Notes: generated by a model not told the origin, from the sequence alone. A stretch of DNA of 64,000 bases from an uncultured Eubacteriales bacterium (GCA_902777335.1 CACYTF010000006.1:1-64000); one strand, 5' to 3'; positions 23,342-32,242 are shown, counted from the stretch's first letter. Translations and numbers: made by a program.

Positions 23342-24358
23342 CTATCTCTCGCGCAGCGCCTCGTACATTGAGTAATCCACCTGTCCCCGGATGTGCTCCA
23401 GCGCGCCGGGGACGAGCTCGCGTACCATCAGACAGCTGACATGGGGCAGATGGATCGACGGCCCGGCCACGATGCCGTGGTCGGCGCTGGTCTCAAAGCC
23501 CCGGGCGCGGTAGTTGCGGGGGTCGCCCTCCACGAGCACGGCCTTGAAGCCCAGCTCCCGGGCCCTTTCAAAGCCGTATTCGATCAGCTTTTTGGAGATG
23601 TGCCGCCGCTGCAGATCGGTTCTCACCGCCACCGGAGACAGCAGCAACAGCTCCCGGTCATACTTCCCTTCAAGGGGAAAGCGGGAGAACATGGCGTAGC
23701 CCACCACATCGTCGGCAGCGTCCGTCATCACCAGCTCCAGCTCGGGCACATAGTATGCCTTCGCCCGGATCTCCTCCGCCACCCGGCGCACGGTCCGTCC
23801 CTCCTCCGGGCCGTCGTGCTCGGTAAACACCGCCTCCACCAGCGCCAGCGCGCCCTGGCTGTATTTCTCCTCCATCGGACGCACCCGCAGGGCTTCCTCC
23901 GCGTCCTCCGGGCGCAGCGCAGCCTCCAGTTCGCGCACGAACGCCTCCAGGCCCTCCCGGTCTTCCTCCGTGAAGCGGTCCGGCACCGGGCTGTCGATGT
24001 CCAGCACGCCGAAGATCCCGCCCCCCGGGGCGTGGATGGGAACCACGATCTCCGAATTGGAGGCGCTGTCGCAGGCGATGTGGCCCGGGAAGGCGTGCAC
24101 GTCCGGCACCAGCTGGGTCCTGTCCTCGGCCACCGCCGTCCCGCAGACGCCCTTCCCCACCGGGATGTGGATGCAAGCGACCTTCCCCTGGAACGGCCCC
24201 AGCACCAGCCTGCCGCCGCGCATCAGGTAGAAGCCCGCCCAGTTCAGATCCGCCATATTGTCATACAGCAGCGCCGCCGCGTTCGCCATCAGCGGCACGT
24301 ACCATCCGTCCGCCTCGGCAAAGGCGCGCAGCTGCGCGCAGAGCAGCTTGTAATCCAT
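23342..24358 (-). CDS. Fusion of free methionine-(R)-sulfoxide reductase (GAF) and GNAT acetyltransferase
   Basis: A 338-aa two-domain protein. Residues 1-160 are a YebR/fRMsr-type GAF domain: LNWAGFYLMRGG, GPFQGKVACIHIPVGKGVCGTAV, HIACDSASNSEIVVP and GVLDIDSPVPDRF, with all three family cysteines. It would reduce free methionine-R-sulfoxide. Residues 185-338 are a GNAT fold (LVEAVFTEHDG, VVGYAMFSRFP, LLSPVAVRTDLQRRHISKKLIEYGFERA, the acetyl-CoA loop). It lacks the usual Q/RxxGxG/A exactly (QRRHIS). Fused in one frame with no internal start. ATG at 24358 with GGGAGG 7 nt upstream. The substrate of the GNAT half is unknown. Confidence 0.85.
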   Translation of the reverse strand: MDYKLLCAQLRAFAEADGWYVPLMANAAALLYDNMADLNWAGFYLMRGGRLVLGPFQGKVACIHIPVGKGVCGTAVAEDRTQLVPDVHAFPGHIACDSASNSEIVVPIHAPGGGIFGVLDIDSPVPDRFTEEDREGLEAFVRELEAALRPEDAEEALRVRPMEEKYSQGALALVEAVFTEHDGPEEGRTVRRVAEEIRAKAYYVPELELVMTDAADDVVGYAMFSRFPLEGKYDRELLLLSPVAVRTDLQRRHISKKLIEYGFERARELGFKAVLVEGDPRNYRARGFETSADHGIVAGPSIHLPHVSCLMVRELVPGALEHIRGQVDYSMYEALRER

Positions 24359-24436
24359 GTCAAAACCTCCCGTCTCAAGCGCTGTGCTCTCCCCGGACCA
24401 GTATAGCACGGGCGGGAGGAGAAGTCCATATCCGTG

Positions 24437-24465
24437 TTGACAATCCGAATCCCCTGGGTTATAAT
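24437..24465 (+). promoter_or_regulatory. Promoter of the secreted-protein gene
   Basis: TTGACA (24437-24442), 17 nt, TATAAT (24460-24465), 18 nt before the ATG at 24484. Confidence 0.8.
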
Positions 24466-24483
24466 TCCTGCAGGGAGTAAACG

Positions 24484-25371
24484 ATGAAAGAGAGGCTGAT
24501 ACCCATGACAAAGAGGATCCTGTCCCTGGCGCTCGTACTGCTGCTGGCCCTGAGCGCCGCGACCGCGCTGGCCGAGGCCGTAAAGATCAATGCCAAGAGC
24601 TTCCCGGACAAGACCTTCCGCGCGGTGGTCAAGCAGGTCTGCGACAAGGACAAGGACGGCAAGCTGTCCAACCAGGAGATCAAGGCCGTCAAGAAGCTGG
24701 AGCTTGACAGCGACACCGTGTACTATGACCTCGAGATCTACGGCATCATCAAGGATCTCACGGGCATCGGGTATTTCCCCAATCTGATCGAACTGGATTT
24801 CTCCAACCAGGACGTCAAGACGCTGGACGTGAGCAAGAACACCAAGCTGCGCAGCCTGTTCGGCAGCTGGAACGAAGGCCTGAAGACCGTGAAGTTGGGC
24901 ACGCAGAAGTATCTGAGCTACCTGGACCTGACGCACACGAAGCTGAAAAAGGTGGACATCGGCGGCTGCCCCAAGCTGCTCAAGCTGCTGAATCAGTACG
25001 ACGGCGAAGGCGGCTTCGGCGAGATGAAGGGCGGCCCCGGCCTGGCCGTCTCGGGCAAGCTGTACAACGGCAAGAAGGTGGCGGCCAAGACGGCCAAGCC
25101 CACCGCCATCGCCTTCAAGAAGAGCAAGCTGACCGTGACCTCCAAGCAGCTGAACAAGTATTCCCCCTATGAGCTGGGCATCTACGTGACCCTGAAGCCC
25201 GCGGGCACCATGTACCCGATCCGCTATTCCAGCAACAACTCGGGTTTCATCACCTGCAACGACGACGGCACGTATTTCTGGATCAACCCCGAGGCGGACA
25301 GCGGCTCCACCGCCGTCCTCACCGCGAAGTGCGGCGGCAAGACGGCCAAGATCAAGATCACGATGAAGTGA
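24484..25371 (+). CDS. Secreted protein with EF-hand-like loop and leucine-rich region
   Basis: A 295-aa exported protein. The signal peptide (ILSLALVLLLALSAATALA) is followed by a calcium-loop sequence DKDKDGKLSNQE (DxDxDG...E) at about residues 57-68. An irregular LRR-like stretch follows (LIELDFSNQDVKTLDVSKN, LSYLDLTHTKLKKVDIGG). The Lys-rich C-terminal half ends in a beta-rich Ig-like segment (LTAKCGGKTAKIKITMK). There is no lipobox or cell-wall anchor. AGGGAG lies 6 nt before the ATG at 24484; an in-frame ATG at 24505 is an alternative. Possibly a surface adhesion or binding protein; the function is not assigned. Confidence 0.75.
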   Translation: MKERLIPMTKRILSLALVLLLALSAATALAEAVKINAKSFPDKTFRAVVKQVCDKDKDGKLSNQEIKAVKKLELDSDTVYYDLEIYGIIKDLTGIGYFPNLIELDFSNQDVKTLDVSKNTKLRSLFGSWNEGLKTVKLGTQKYLSYLDLTHTKLKKVDIGGCPKLLKLLNQYDGEGGFGEMKGGPGLAVSGKLYNGKKVAAKTAKPTAIAFKKSKLTVTSKQLNKYSPYELGIYVTLKPAGTMYPIRYSSNNSGFITCNDDGTYFWINPEADSGSTAVLTAKCGGKTAKIKITMK

Positions 25372-25391
25372 TCCCCCAGGGCGACCTCTTC

Positions 25392-25427
25392 CGGCCCGTG
25401 TCAATACATTTTACTTGACACGGGCCG
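25392..25427 (+). terminator. Terminator of the secreted-protein gene
   Basis: CGGCCCGTGTCAA (25392-25404) and TTGACACGGGCCG (25415-25427) form a perfect 13-bp stem followed by TTCCTTT. The right arm doubles as the -35 box of the next promoter. Confidence 0.75.
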
Positions 25428-25443
25428 TTCCTTTGCGTATAAT
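25415..25443 (+). promoter_or_regulatory. Promoter of ylxM-ffh-rpsP-khpA, -35 box inside a terminator stem
   Basis: TTGACA (25415-25420), 17 nt, TATAAT (25438-25443). The -35 hexamer is part of the upstream terminator's right arm, so the end of one unit and the start of the next are interlocked. Confidence 0.8.
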
Positions 25444-25485
25444 GGTGAAGCTGTCAAGTTATTCTGCTTGCGGAGGGCGCGCGTC

Positions 25486-25836
25486 ATGGCGGACATGGAG
25501 GAACGGGTGGAGCTGAACTACCTGCTGGACTTCTACGGCCCGCTGCTGACCGAGCACCGGCAGGAGGTGCTGCGCTTGTACTGCGAGGAGGACCTTTCCC
25601 AGCAGGAGATCGCCGATCAGCTTGCCATCACCCGCCAGGGCGTGTTCGACGCGCTGGCCAAGGCGAAGAAGCAGCTGACGGGCTACGAGGCGAAGCTGGG
25701 GCTGGTGCAGCGGCACCTGGCGCTGACCCAGGCCGCCGAGAAGTGCCTGGAGGCGCTCTCCCGCGTGCGGCCCTCCGCCGAAGACGAGGCCGCGCTTCGT
25801 GAGGCCAGGCAGGCGCTGGACGCCATCATCCGATAA
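25486..25836 (+). CDS. ylxM: YlxM family regulator of the SRP operon
   Basis: A 116-aa protein. LNYLLDFYGPLL at the start and LSQQEIADQLAITRQGVFDALAKAKKQL form a sigma-70 region-4-like helix-turn-helix, as in the YlxM/p13 family. The family binds or stimulates signal recognition particle components and is regularly encoded just before ffh, as here (22-nt gap). GGAGGG lies 8 nt before the ATG at 25486. Confidence 0.92.
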   Translation: MADMEERVELNYLLDFYGPLLTEHRQEVLRLYCEEDLSQQEIADQLAITRQGVFDALAKAKKQLTGYEAKLGLVQRHLALTQAAEKCLEALSRVRPSAEDEAALREARQALDAIIR

Positions 25837-25858
25837 CACGCATTATGGAGGACATCCC

Positions 25859-27208
25859 ATGGCATTTGAGGGATTGACCGATAAGCTGCAAGGCGCGTTC
25901 AAGAAGCTGAACAACAAGGGCAAGCTCAGCGAGGCCGACGTCAAGGCCGCGATGCGCGAGGTGCGCATGGCGCTGTTGGAGGCCGACGTGAACTTCCTGG
26001 TGGTGAAGGACTTCGTCAAAAAGGTCACCGAGCGGGCCGTCGGCGCGGACATCATGCAGAGCCTGACCCCCGGCCAGCAGGTCATCAAGATCGTCAACGA
26101 GGAATTGACGAACCTGATGGGCGGCACCAACGCCCGGCTGACCTATTCGCCCCAGGCGCCCACGATCTACATGATGGCGGGCCTGCAGGGCGCCGGCAAG
26201 ACCACCATGTGCGCCAAGCTCGGCAACATGCTGAAGAAGGACAACAAGAAGCCCCTTCTGGTGGCCTGCGACGTGTACCGCCCCGCCGCCATCAAGCAGC
26301 TGCAGGTGGTCGGCGAGCAGGTGGGCGTGGAGGTGTTCGAGCGCGGCCAGGGCAACCCGGTGCAGATCGCCAAGGAGGCCGTGGAGTACGCCCGCTACTA
26401 CGGGCGCGACCCGGTGATCATCGACACCGCCGGCCGGCTGCACATCGACGAGAACCTGATGCAGGAGCTGCGCGACGTGCGCGCGGCGGTGAACCCCAAG
26501 GAGATCCTGCTGGTGGTCGACGCCATGACCGGCCAGGACGCCGTGAACGTGGCCAAGACGTTCAACGAGCAGCTGGGCGTGGACGGCGTGATCCTGACCA
26601 AGCTGGACGGCGACACCCGCGGCGGCGCGGCGATCTCGGTGCGGGCCGTGACGGGCAAGCCCATCAAGTTCTCCGGCATCGGCGAGAAGCTGACGGACAT
26701 CGAGCCCTTCCACCCGGACCGCATGGCCAGCCGCATACTGGGCATGGGCGACGTGCTCACGCTGATCGACAAGGCCCAGGAGAGCTTCGACGAGAAGCAG
26801 GCCATCGACCTGACCCGCAAGATGCGCACCAACAGCTTCACGCTGGAGGATTACCTGGAGCAGCTGAAGCAGATGAGCAAGATGGGTTCGATCACCGACC
26901 TTCTGAAGATGATCCCCGGCGTGGGCAGCAAGATCAAGGACGTGGACATCGACGAGGAACAGGTGTCCAAGGCCCAGAAGAAGAACGAGGCCATCATACT
27001 GTCGATGACCCGCATGGAGCGGCGCAACCCGGACATCCTCAACGCCAGCCGCAAGCGCCGCGTGGCTGCGGGCAGCGGCACCACCGTGCAGGACGTGAAC
27101 CTGCTGCTCAAGCAGTTCGACCAGGCCCGCAGCATGATGAAGACCATGATGGGCTCGGGCAAGCGCGGCAGGATGCGCATACCGTTCGGGAAGATGCCAA
27201 AATTCTGA
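25859..27208 (+). CDS. ffh: Signal recognition particle GTPase Ffh
   Basis: A 449-aa SRP54-type GTPase that targets membrane and secreted proteins to FtsY/SecYEG. N domain at residues 1-90. The G domain has GLQGAGKTT (G1, about 107), [13 protein letters not shown] (about 190) and [10 protein letters not shown]. The M domain starts at about 325 ([22 protein letters not shown]) with the methionine-rich RNA/signal-binding helices and a basic tail ([15 protein letters not shown]). GGAGG lies 6 nt upstream. Complete and canonical. Confidence 0.97.
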   Translation: MAFEGLTDKLQGAFKKLNNKGKLSEADVKAAMREVRMALLEADVNFLVVKDFVKKVTERAVGADIMQSLTPGQQVIKIVNEELTNLMGGTNARLTYSPQAPTIYMMAGLQGAGKTTMCAKLGNMLKKDNKKPLLVACDVYRPAAIKQLQVVGEQVGVEVFERGQGNPVQIAKEAVEYARYYGRDPVIIDTAGRLHIDENLMQELRDVRAAVNPKEILLVVDAMTGQDAVNVAKTFNEQLGVDGVILTKLDGDTRGGAAISVRAVTGKPIKFSGIGEKLTDIEPFHPDRMASRILGMGDVLTLIDKAQESFDEKQAIDLTRKMRTNSFTLEDYLEQLKQMSKMGSITDLLKMIPGVGSKIKDVDIDEEQVSKAQKKNEAIILSMTRMERRNPDILNASRKRRVAAGSGTTVQDVNLLLKQFDQARSMMKTMMGSGKRGRMRIPFGKMPKF

Positions 27209-27270
27209 TATACCTGGCTGATAAAGCCGTATATATACAATTACCTGATATCAATAAGGAGGAATTTCCA

Positions 27271-27510
27271 ATGGTCAAGATTCGTCTGAAGAGAATGGGC
27301 ATGAAGAAGAAGCCCTTCTATCGCCTGGTTGTCACCGACAGCCGCAACCCCCGCGACGGCCGCTTCATCGAGGAGATCGGCTACTACAACCCCGTGTCCG
27401 AGCCCGTTGAGATGAAGATCAACGACGAGCGCGCCAAGTACTGGCTGGGCGTGGGCGCGCAGCCCACCGACACCGTCCGCGCGCTGCTGAAGAAGGGCGG
27501 AGTCCTGTAA
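27271..27510 (+). CDS. rpsP: 30S ribosomal protein S16
   Basis: A 79-aa protein ([21 protein letters not shown]..., then [15 protein letters not shown]) with full S16 homology. It is part of the 30S body. AAGGAGG precedes the ATG. It follows ffh by 62 nt and is adjacent to khpA, the usual order. Confidence 0.97.
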   Translation: MVKIRLKRMGMKKKPFYRLVVTDSRNPRDGRFIEEIGYYNPVSEPVEMKINDERAKYWLGVGAQPTDTVRALLKKGGVL

Positions 27511-27511
27511 C

Positions 27512-27739
27512 ATGGTTGAATTGGTCAATTTCATCGCCCGCGCGCTGGTTGAAAAACCGGACGCCGTGGATGTCCGCGAGGTCGAGAACGACGACAGCAT
27601 CGTGATCGAGCTGCGCGTGGACCCCGACGACATGGGCAAGGTCATCGGCAAGCAGGGCCGCATCGCCAAGGCGATCCGCACGGTGGTCAAGGCCGCTTCC
27701 GTGAACAGCGCCAAGCCCGTGTTCGTGGAAATAGTCTAA
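27512..27739 (+). CDS. khpA: KH-domain RNA-binding protein KhpA (YlqC)
   Basis: A 75-aa single KH domain with the RNA-binding GxxG loop in GKVIGKQGRIAKAIR. In Bacillota it pairs with KhpB/Jag in RNA-linked control of cell elongation. Its ATG lies 1 nt after the rpsP stop. In most relatives rimM, trmD and rplS follow; here they do not. Confidence 0.95.
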   Translation: MVELVNFIARALVEKPDAVDVREVENDDSIVIELRVDPDDMGKVIGKQGRIAKAIRTVVKAASVNSAKPVFVEIV

Positions 27740-27747
27740 TTTCAATA

Positions 27748-27776
27748 TTGCAATTTCCCCCTGCCGGGTGTATAAT
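27748..27776 (+). promoter_or_regulatory. Promoter of the ferredoxin gene
   Basis: TTGCAA (27748-27753), 17 nt, TATAAT (27771-27776), 31 nt before the ATG. Confidence 0.75.
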
Positions 27777-27807
27777 GGCAGTACCATTAAAACAGGAGGT
27801 ACGAATC

Positions 27808-27978
27808 ATGGCATATGTAATCAGCGACGAGTGCATCGCGTGCGGCGCGTGCGCGGAGGAGTGTCCCGTTTCCGCCATCTCCGAGGGTGACGGCAAGTAC
27901 AACATCGATCCCGATACCTGCGTTTCCTGCGGCGCTTGCGCCGGCGTTTGCCCCGTGGGCGCGCCCTCCGAGGGCTGA
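27808..27978 (+). CDS. 2[4Fe-4S] ferredoxin
   Basis: A 56-aa clostridial-type ferredoxin. Two CxxCxxCxxxCP motifs (CIACGACAEECP and CVSCGACAGVCP) bind two 4Fe-4S clusters for low-potential electron transfer, for example with pyruvate:ferredoxin oxidoreductase or hydrogenase. CAGGAGG precedes the ATG at 27808. It has its own promoter and terminator, so it is a single-gene unit. Confidence 0.96.
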   Translation: MAYVISDECIACGACAEECPVSAISEGDGKYNIDPDTCVSCGACAGVCPVGAPSEG

Positions 27979-28006
27979 TCGGCTCCATCGGACATCGCGA
28001 TACGCG

Positions 28007-28028
28007 AAATCCCGCTTCGGCGGGATTT
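28007..28028 (+). terminator. Terminator of the ferredoxin gene
   Basis: AAATCCCGC, TTCG tetraloop, GCGGGATTT, followed by TT: a 9-bp stem with a UUCG loop. Confidence 0.9.
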
Positions 28029-28053
28029 TTCTTATGCTATTCTCTATTCAATC

Positions 28054-28113
28054 CCAAAATCACAGGGACGGTTCTCTGTGTCACGACACAGAGAACCGTC
28101 CCTGTGATTTTGG
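28054..28113. repeat. 60-bp near-perfect palindrome with two head-to-head GGGACGGTTCTC units
   Basis: The left arm 28054-28082 (CCAAAATCACAGGGACGG..., then TTCTCTGTGTC) and the right arm 28085-28113 are reverse complements. Only 2 nt lie at the centre. The core GGGACGGTTCTC is the same as in the REP units of 52-58 kb, but the flank is AAATCACA instead of GATGACAG. It could also end transcription. Confidence 0.8.
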
Positions 28114-28275
28114 TTCAGGTTTTTCTTATTCCATATCTGACAGAACTTTATCGATATTCTCACAAAACTGTTTCACGGCAGGAAAACAGGCCTGGAAATC
28201 GAAAAAGAGAACAGGGTTATTTTTTGGAATAGCCTTTGTTGACGTATCGGCTACCAAAGACAGACGAGGCACTTC

Positions 28276-30804
28276 ATGCGAACCATGAACCACTCAACGA
28301 CGAAGAACGCCTGCGCGCGCGCGCTGATCGCGGCGCTGGCGCTGTTTGCGTTGTTTCTGTTGGGTGCGCGGGCCCGGGCGGAATCGGACGGCATGCTGCG
28401 GATCCTGCTGACCCGGCTGGGCGCGCCGGACGAGATCGAGATGCTGGCCGACTGCGACTACACGCTGGCGTCGGACCCCTCGGTGCGCGTGCCCGCCGGC
28501 GCCACCATGCGCGTGCGGGCCGCGGACGGCGCGCTGACGCTGCACGTGGGCGACGCGTCGATGCCCCTGGGCGCCACGGCCAAGCTGCTGCGCGCCGCCG
28601 GCGACGGCCACGGCATCGCGTTCCGCTCCCCCGCCCTATCCAACCGGTTCTGCGGCGATCTGACGCTGGCCGCCTCCGGCGACGTGATCGCCGCGGTGCT
28701 GGACATCTACATCGAAGACTATCTGCGCGGCGTGGTGGGCTGTGAGATGGCCCCCTCCAGCGGCATCGAGGCCCTGAAGGCCCAGGCCGTGGCGGCGCGC
28801 ACCTACGCCCTGTGGCGCAAGGCGGCCCGCGGCGGCGCGGCCTACGACCTGTCCGACGCCGGCGACGGCCTCAGCTACCGCGGCCTCAACGATTCCCGCG
28901 AATACGCCGACGCGCTGCGCGCCGTGAAGGACACCCGGGGCCTGGTGCTGACCTATGGGGGCGAACTGGCCGCGGTCGGCTTCTGCGACTCCAACGGCGG
29001 ACAGATCGAATCCAGCCAGAACGCGCTGGGCACGGCGCTGCCCTACAGTCAGGTGCGGGACGATCCCTACGACTACGAGGGCACCGGCGTCAGGAAGACG
29101 GCCACGCTGCGCCGCGACGCCGAGGAGCTGAAGCCGGAGCTCTACGAGGCGCTGGTCCGGGGCGTCGTCGACGCGCTGAAGGGCAGCACGGTCAGCGCCG
29201 ACCCGGAGGACATCGCCATCACCGCCATTGAGGACACGGCGCTGGAGTCGCCCCGCTTTGACGCGCCCAGCCGCCTGTACACCGTGCTCGCCCTTCGCCT
29301 GGCCGTCGCCGGGCAGAGCGTGCTGGGCGACGCGCAGACCTTCGAGGTCACCGTGCGCGTGCCCACCTACGGCGGCCTGGAGCAGTGGTACGGCCTGAGC
29401 ATCAACGACCAGGACAACGAGACCGTATGGCTGACCGACGACGAGCGCGCCTTTGAGATCACCTTCCGGCGCAGCGGCAGCGGCCTGGGCATGAGCCAGC
29501 GGGGCGCGCAGGTCATGGCGCGCAAGGGCCTGTCCTGCGAGGACATACTGGACTACTACTACCCCGGCGTCGAGCTGACCCGGTACGAGCTGTCGGACGC
29601 CGCCCGGGCGGACGCCGACAGCGCCGGCCGGCAGGCCGCGCCGGAACCCATCGCCACGGCGCGGCTGAGCCAGAAATCCCGGCTGTACACCAAGCCCGAC
29701 GCCACCCAGAGCGCCCTGACCACGCTGCCCGCCGGCGCGACCGTGGAGGTCTACGCCGTGCAGGGCGAATGGGCCGCCGTGGGCAGCGGCGCGCTGCGCG
29801 GCTTCACCCACGCCGAGGCGCTCACCTCCTTCCAGCTGAACGGCGTGACCGTCGCCCAGGTGAAGAACGAGACGCTGGCCCGGGTCAACGCCGGGCCGGT
29901 GGACGTGCTGCAGCTGCCCGTCGCCACCGCCGCGGTGCTGGAGCGCCTGCAGGAGGGCAGCCTGGTGCTGCTGGACGCCTATACCGACGCCTGGGCCCTG
30001 ATCACCACCGAGGCCGGCGTCGAGGGCTTCATCACCCGGGACGCGCTGACCCTGCAGTCCACCAAGCGCGCGGAGGGCGGCGAGACCGTCGCCGCGCCGG
30101 AGGACTTATCCGGCCTGGTCACGGAGGACACCGGGCTCTACGTGAACGCCGACGATTCCATCGAGCCCCGGCAGCAGCTCTCCGCCGGCGACTACGTGCG
30201 GATCACCGCCTACAACAACGCCTGGGCCCACGTGGTCACCGAGGACGGCCAGCCCGGCTACGTGAAGCTGGGCGCGCTGTCCGCGGTGCAGCGGGTGGAG
30301 CCCGAACAGACCGCCGCGCCGGGCATCGAGGGCGGCGAGATCACCTGGGTGGAGGGCGAGGAATACCGCACCGTCACCGTGGAGGCGCTGTCGCTGTTCG
30401 AGCGCTACGCCACCGATTCCAAGGTGCTGGCTACGCTGCGCCGGGGCGAGAAGGTGCAGGTGGGCGCCTACAACGAAATTTGGGCCGGCGTGCGCGTGGA
30501 CGGCATCACCGGCTTCGTGCTGGTGAGCGGCCTGTCCGCGCCGGTCGCGGACGACGGCCGGGACGACGGCGACGCGCCGGAGGGCGGCGAATTCGTCCGC
30601 GTGAAGGGCGCGCTGTACGCCTACGCCGCCGCCGACGGCACGCCGATCTACCCCAGCTGGGACGCCGCGTCCCAACCGCTGGTGCTGCTGGGCAAGGGCG
30701 ACCGGGTGCAGGTGGGCGCCTACAACCGCGCCTGGGCCTGCGTGCGCATCGACGGCGTGACCGGCTTTATGCGCCGGGAGGCATTGACAAAAGACCCGGA
30801 ATGA
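28276..30804 (+). CDS. SpoIID/LytB-domain protein with SH3-like repeats
   Basis: An 842-aa exported protein. Signal segment at about residues 14-36 (ALIAALALFALFLLG). The SpoIID (LytB) domain at about 110-450 has the catalytic Glu in YLRGVVGCEMAPSSG and ALKAQAVAARTYALW. The later family motif is GSGLGMSQRGAQVMA, where a Ser replaces the usual His of GHGVGMSQ. At least five bacterial SH3-type repeats follow (for example GDYVRITAYNNAWAHV, GEKVQVGAYNEIWAGV, GDRVQVGAYNRAWACV). SpoIID proteins are lytic transglycosylases acting on peptidoglycan denuded of peptides. The SH3 tail should bind the wall. GACGAGG lies 6 nt before the ATG. It is followed at 10 nt by another wall-binding protein. Confidence 0.88.
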   Translation: MRTMNHSTTKNACARALIAALALFALFLLGARARAESDGMLRILLTRLGAPDEIEMLADCDYTLASDPSVRVPAGATMRVRAADGALTLHVGDASMPLGATAKLLRAAGDGHGIAFRSPALSNRFCGDLTLAASGDVIAAVLDIYIEDYLRGVVGCEMAPSSGIEALKAQAVAARTYALWRKAARGGAAYDLSDAGDGLSYRGLNDSREYADALRAVKDTRGLVLTYGGELAAVGFCDSNGGQIESSQNALGTALPYSQVRDDPYDYEGTGVRKTATLRRDAEELKPELYEALVRGVVDALKGSTVSADPEDIAITAIEDTALESPRFDAPSRLYTVLALRLAVAGQSVLGDAQTFEVTVRVPTYGGLEQWYGLSINDQDNETVWLTDDERAFEITFRRSGSGLGMSQRGAQVMARKGLSCEDILDYYYPGVELTRYELSDAARADADSAGRQAAPEPIATARLSQKSRLYTKPDATQSALTTLPAGATVEVYAVQGEWAAVGSGALRGFTHAEALTSFQLNGVTVAQVKNETLARVNAGPVDVLQLPVATAAVLERLQEGSLVLLDAYTDAWALITTEAGVEGFITRDALTLQSTKRAEGGETVAAPEDLSGLVTEDTGLYVNADDSIEPRQQLSAGDYVRITAYNNAWAHVVTEDGQPGYVKLGALSAVQRVEPEQTAAPGIEGGEITWVEGEEYRTVTVEALSLFERYATDSKVLATLRRGEKVQVGAYNEIWAGVRVDGITGFVLVSGLSAPVADDGRDDGDAPEGGEFVRVKGALYAYAAADGTPIYPSWDAASQPLVLLGKGDRVQVGAYNRAWACVRIDGVTGFMRREALTKDPE

Positions 30805-30814
30805 AAGGATACTC

Positions 30815-32242
30815 ATGAAGCATGCAATCATCGCCGCCGTGACCGCCGCGAGCCTTGCGCTGTGCGGCGCCATGGCGGAATCCATAAGCACCGCGCCGCC
30901 GGCGGCGCTGGAGCCGGAGGCGGTGTACCGGCTGGAAACCCGGCTGGCGGAGCTGGGCTACTTTGACGGGCAGCCGGACCAGACCGTCGACGCCGAGACG
31001 CGCTCGGCCCTGGAGAGCTTCCAGCAGGCCAACGGCCTGGAGGTCACCGGCCAGGCGGACGACACCGTGCTGGAGCGGCTGAACGGCGCGGACGCGGTGT
31101 CGCGCCAGGACTACCTGTCCCGCTTTTCCATCGCCTACGCCCAGATGGAGGCGCTGCGCAAGGGCAGCGTCAGCAACGACGTGCTGGTGATGCAGCGCAA
31201 GCTGCGGGAGCTGGGCTTCTTTTCCGGCGAGCCGGACGGCGAATTCAGCGAGACCACCCAGCGGGCGGTGGAGAGCTTTCAGATGGTCAACGGGCTGCCC
31301 ATCACCGGCGTGGCCGACGGCGCGACGCTGATGCGGCTGATGGCCGACTCCCCCATCACCTGGACGGCCTTCCTGACGGAGATGAGCGCCGGCGAGGGCG
31401 ACACCGGGCTGAACGTGTATGTGCTGCAGAAGCGGCTGGGGCAGATGGGCTACTTCACCGGCAGCTGCACCGCCGCCTACGGCGAGCTCACCGCGCAGGC
31501 CGTGCGCGCCTTCCAGACCGACAACGCGCTGGAGGTCACCGGCATCGCCGATCCCGCCACCTGGGCCGCCATCTATTCCAAGTCGGTGGCGGCCGCCAAC
31601 CGCGCCGCGGTGCTGCAGATCGGCGACTTCGGCGACGACGTGGTCGCGGTACAGAACCGGCTGAACGCGCTGGGCTTCTTCGACAACGAGGTCACCGGCC
31701 AGTACGGCTACACCACCGAGAGCGCCGTGCGCCTGTTCCAGATGGCCAACGGCCTGACCGACACCGGCGTGCTGAGCGTGGAGGACCAGTCCCGCCTGAT
31801 GGCCGACACCGCGGCCTCCATGCTGGACAGCCAGGTGCAGCAGCGCTTCACCACCATGCTGGACGCGGCCGGCGAGCAGGATCAGGCCCGCATCGCGGAG
31901 ATCGCCCGGAGCCTGGTGGGCCTGTCCTTCGGCGACTCGGAGGACGAGCTGTACCCCGGCTTTGACTTCGTGCAGTACGTGTGCGTGTCGGCGGGCCTGC
32001 CCGTCACCTTCCCCGAGGACCTGATGCGCATGGCCGACCGCCAGGTGGAGACCATCGCCGGCGTGGAGGAAGGTGACATCGTCGCCTTCCAGAGCGCCTC
32101 CGCCGATGCCGTCAGCATGGTGCTGGCCATCGGCGCGGGCGACGGCATGGTCATCAGCACCACCGAGAGCGGCGGCTGGGTCGAGCTGGCGTATATGGAC
32201 CGCATGCAGGGCGCGACGATCTATTGCTGGGATGCAAAATGA
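30815..32242 (+). CDS. Peptidoglycan-binding protein with degenerate NlpC/P60-like C-terminus
   Basis: A 475-aa exported protein. Signal peptide ends near CGAMAES. Four PG_binding_1 repeats follow (ELGYFDGQPDQTVDAETRSAL, ELGFFSGEPDGEFSETTQ, QMGYFTGSCTAAYGELTAQ, ALGFFDNEVTGQYGYTTESAV style). The C-terminal 110 residues resemble NlpC/P60, but the active-site Cys block (usually DCSGFVQY) reads PGFDFVQY. The catalytic His position (usually HVGIYIG) reads SMVLAIG, so it should be inactive. AAAGGA precedes the ATG. It is probably co-transcribed with the SpoIID-like gene and overlaps the methylase gene by 4 nt. Confidence 0.82.
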   Translation: MKHAIIAAVTAASLALCGAMAESISTAPPAALEPEAVYRLETRLAELGYFDGQPDQTVDAETRSALESFQQANGLEVTGQADDTVLERLNGADAVSRQDYLSRFSIAYAQMEALRKGSVSNDVLVMQRKLRELGFFSGEPDGEFSETTQRAVESFQMVNGLPITGVADGATLMRLMADSPITWTAFLTEMSAGEGDTGLNVYVLQKRLGQMGYFTGSCTAAYGELTAQAVRAFQTDNALEVTGIADPATWAAIYSKSVAAANRAAVLQIGDFGDDVVAVQNRLNALGFFDNEVTGQYGYTTESAVRLFQMANGLTDTGVLSVEDQSRLMADTAASMLDSQVQQRFTTMLDAAGEQDQARIAEIARSLVGLSFGDSEDELYPGFDFVQYVCVSAGLPVTFPEDLMRMADRQVETIAGVEEGDIVAFQSASADAVSMVLAIGAGDGMVISTTESGGWVELAYMDRMQGATIYCWDAK

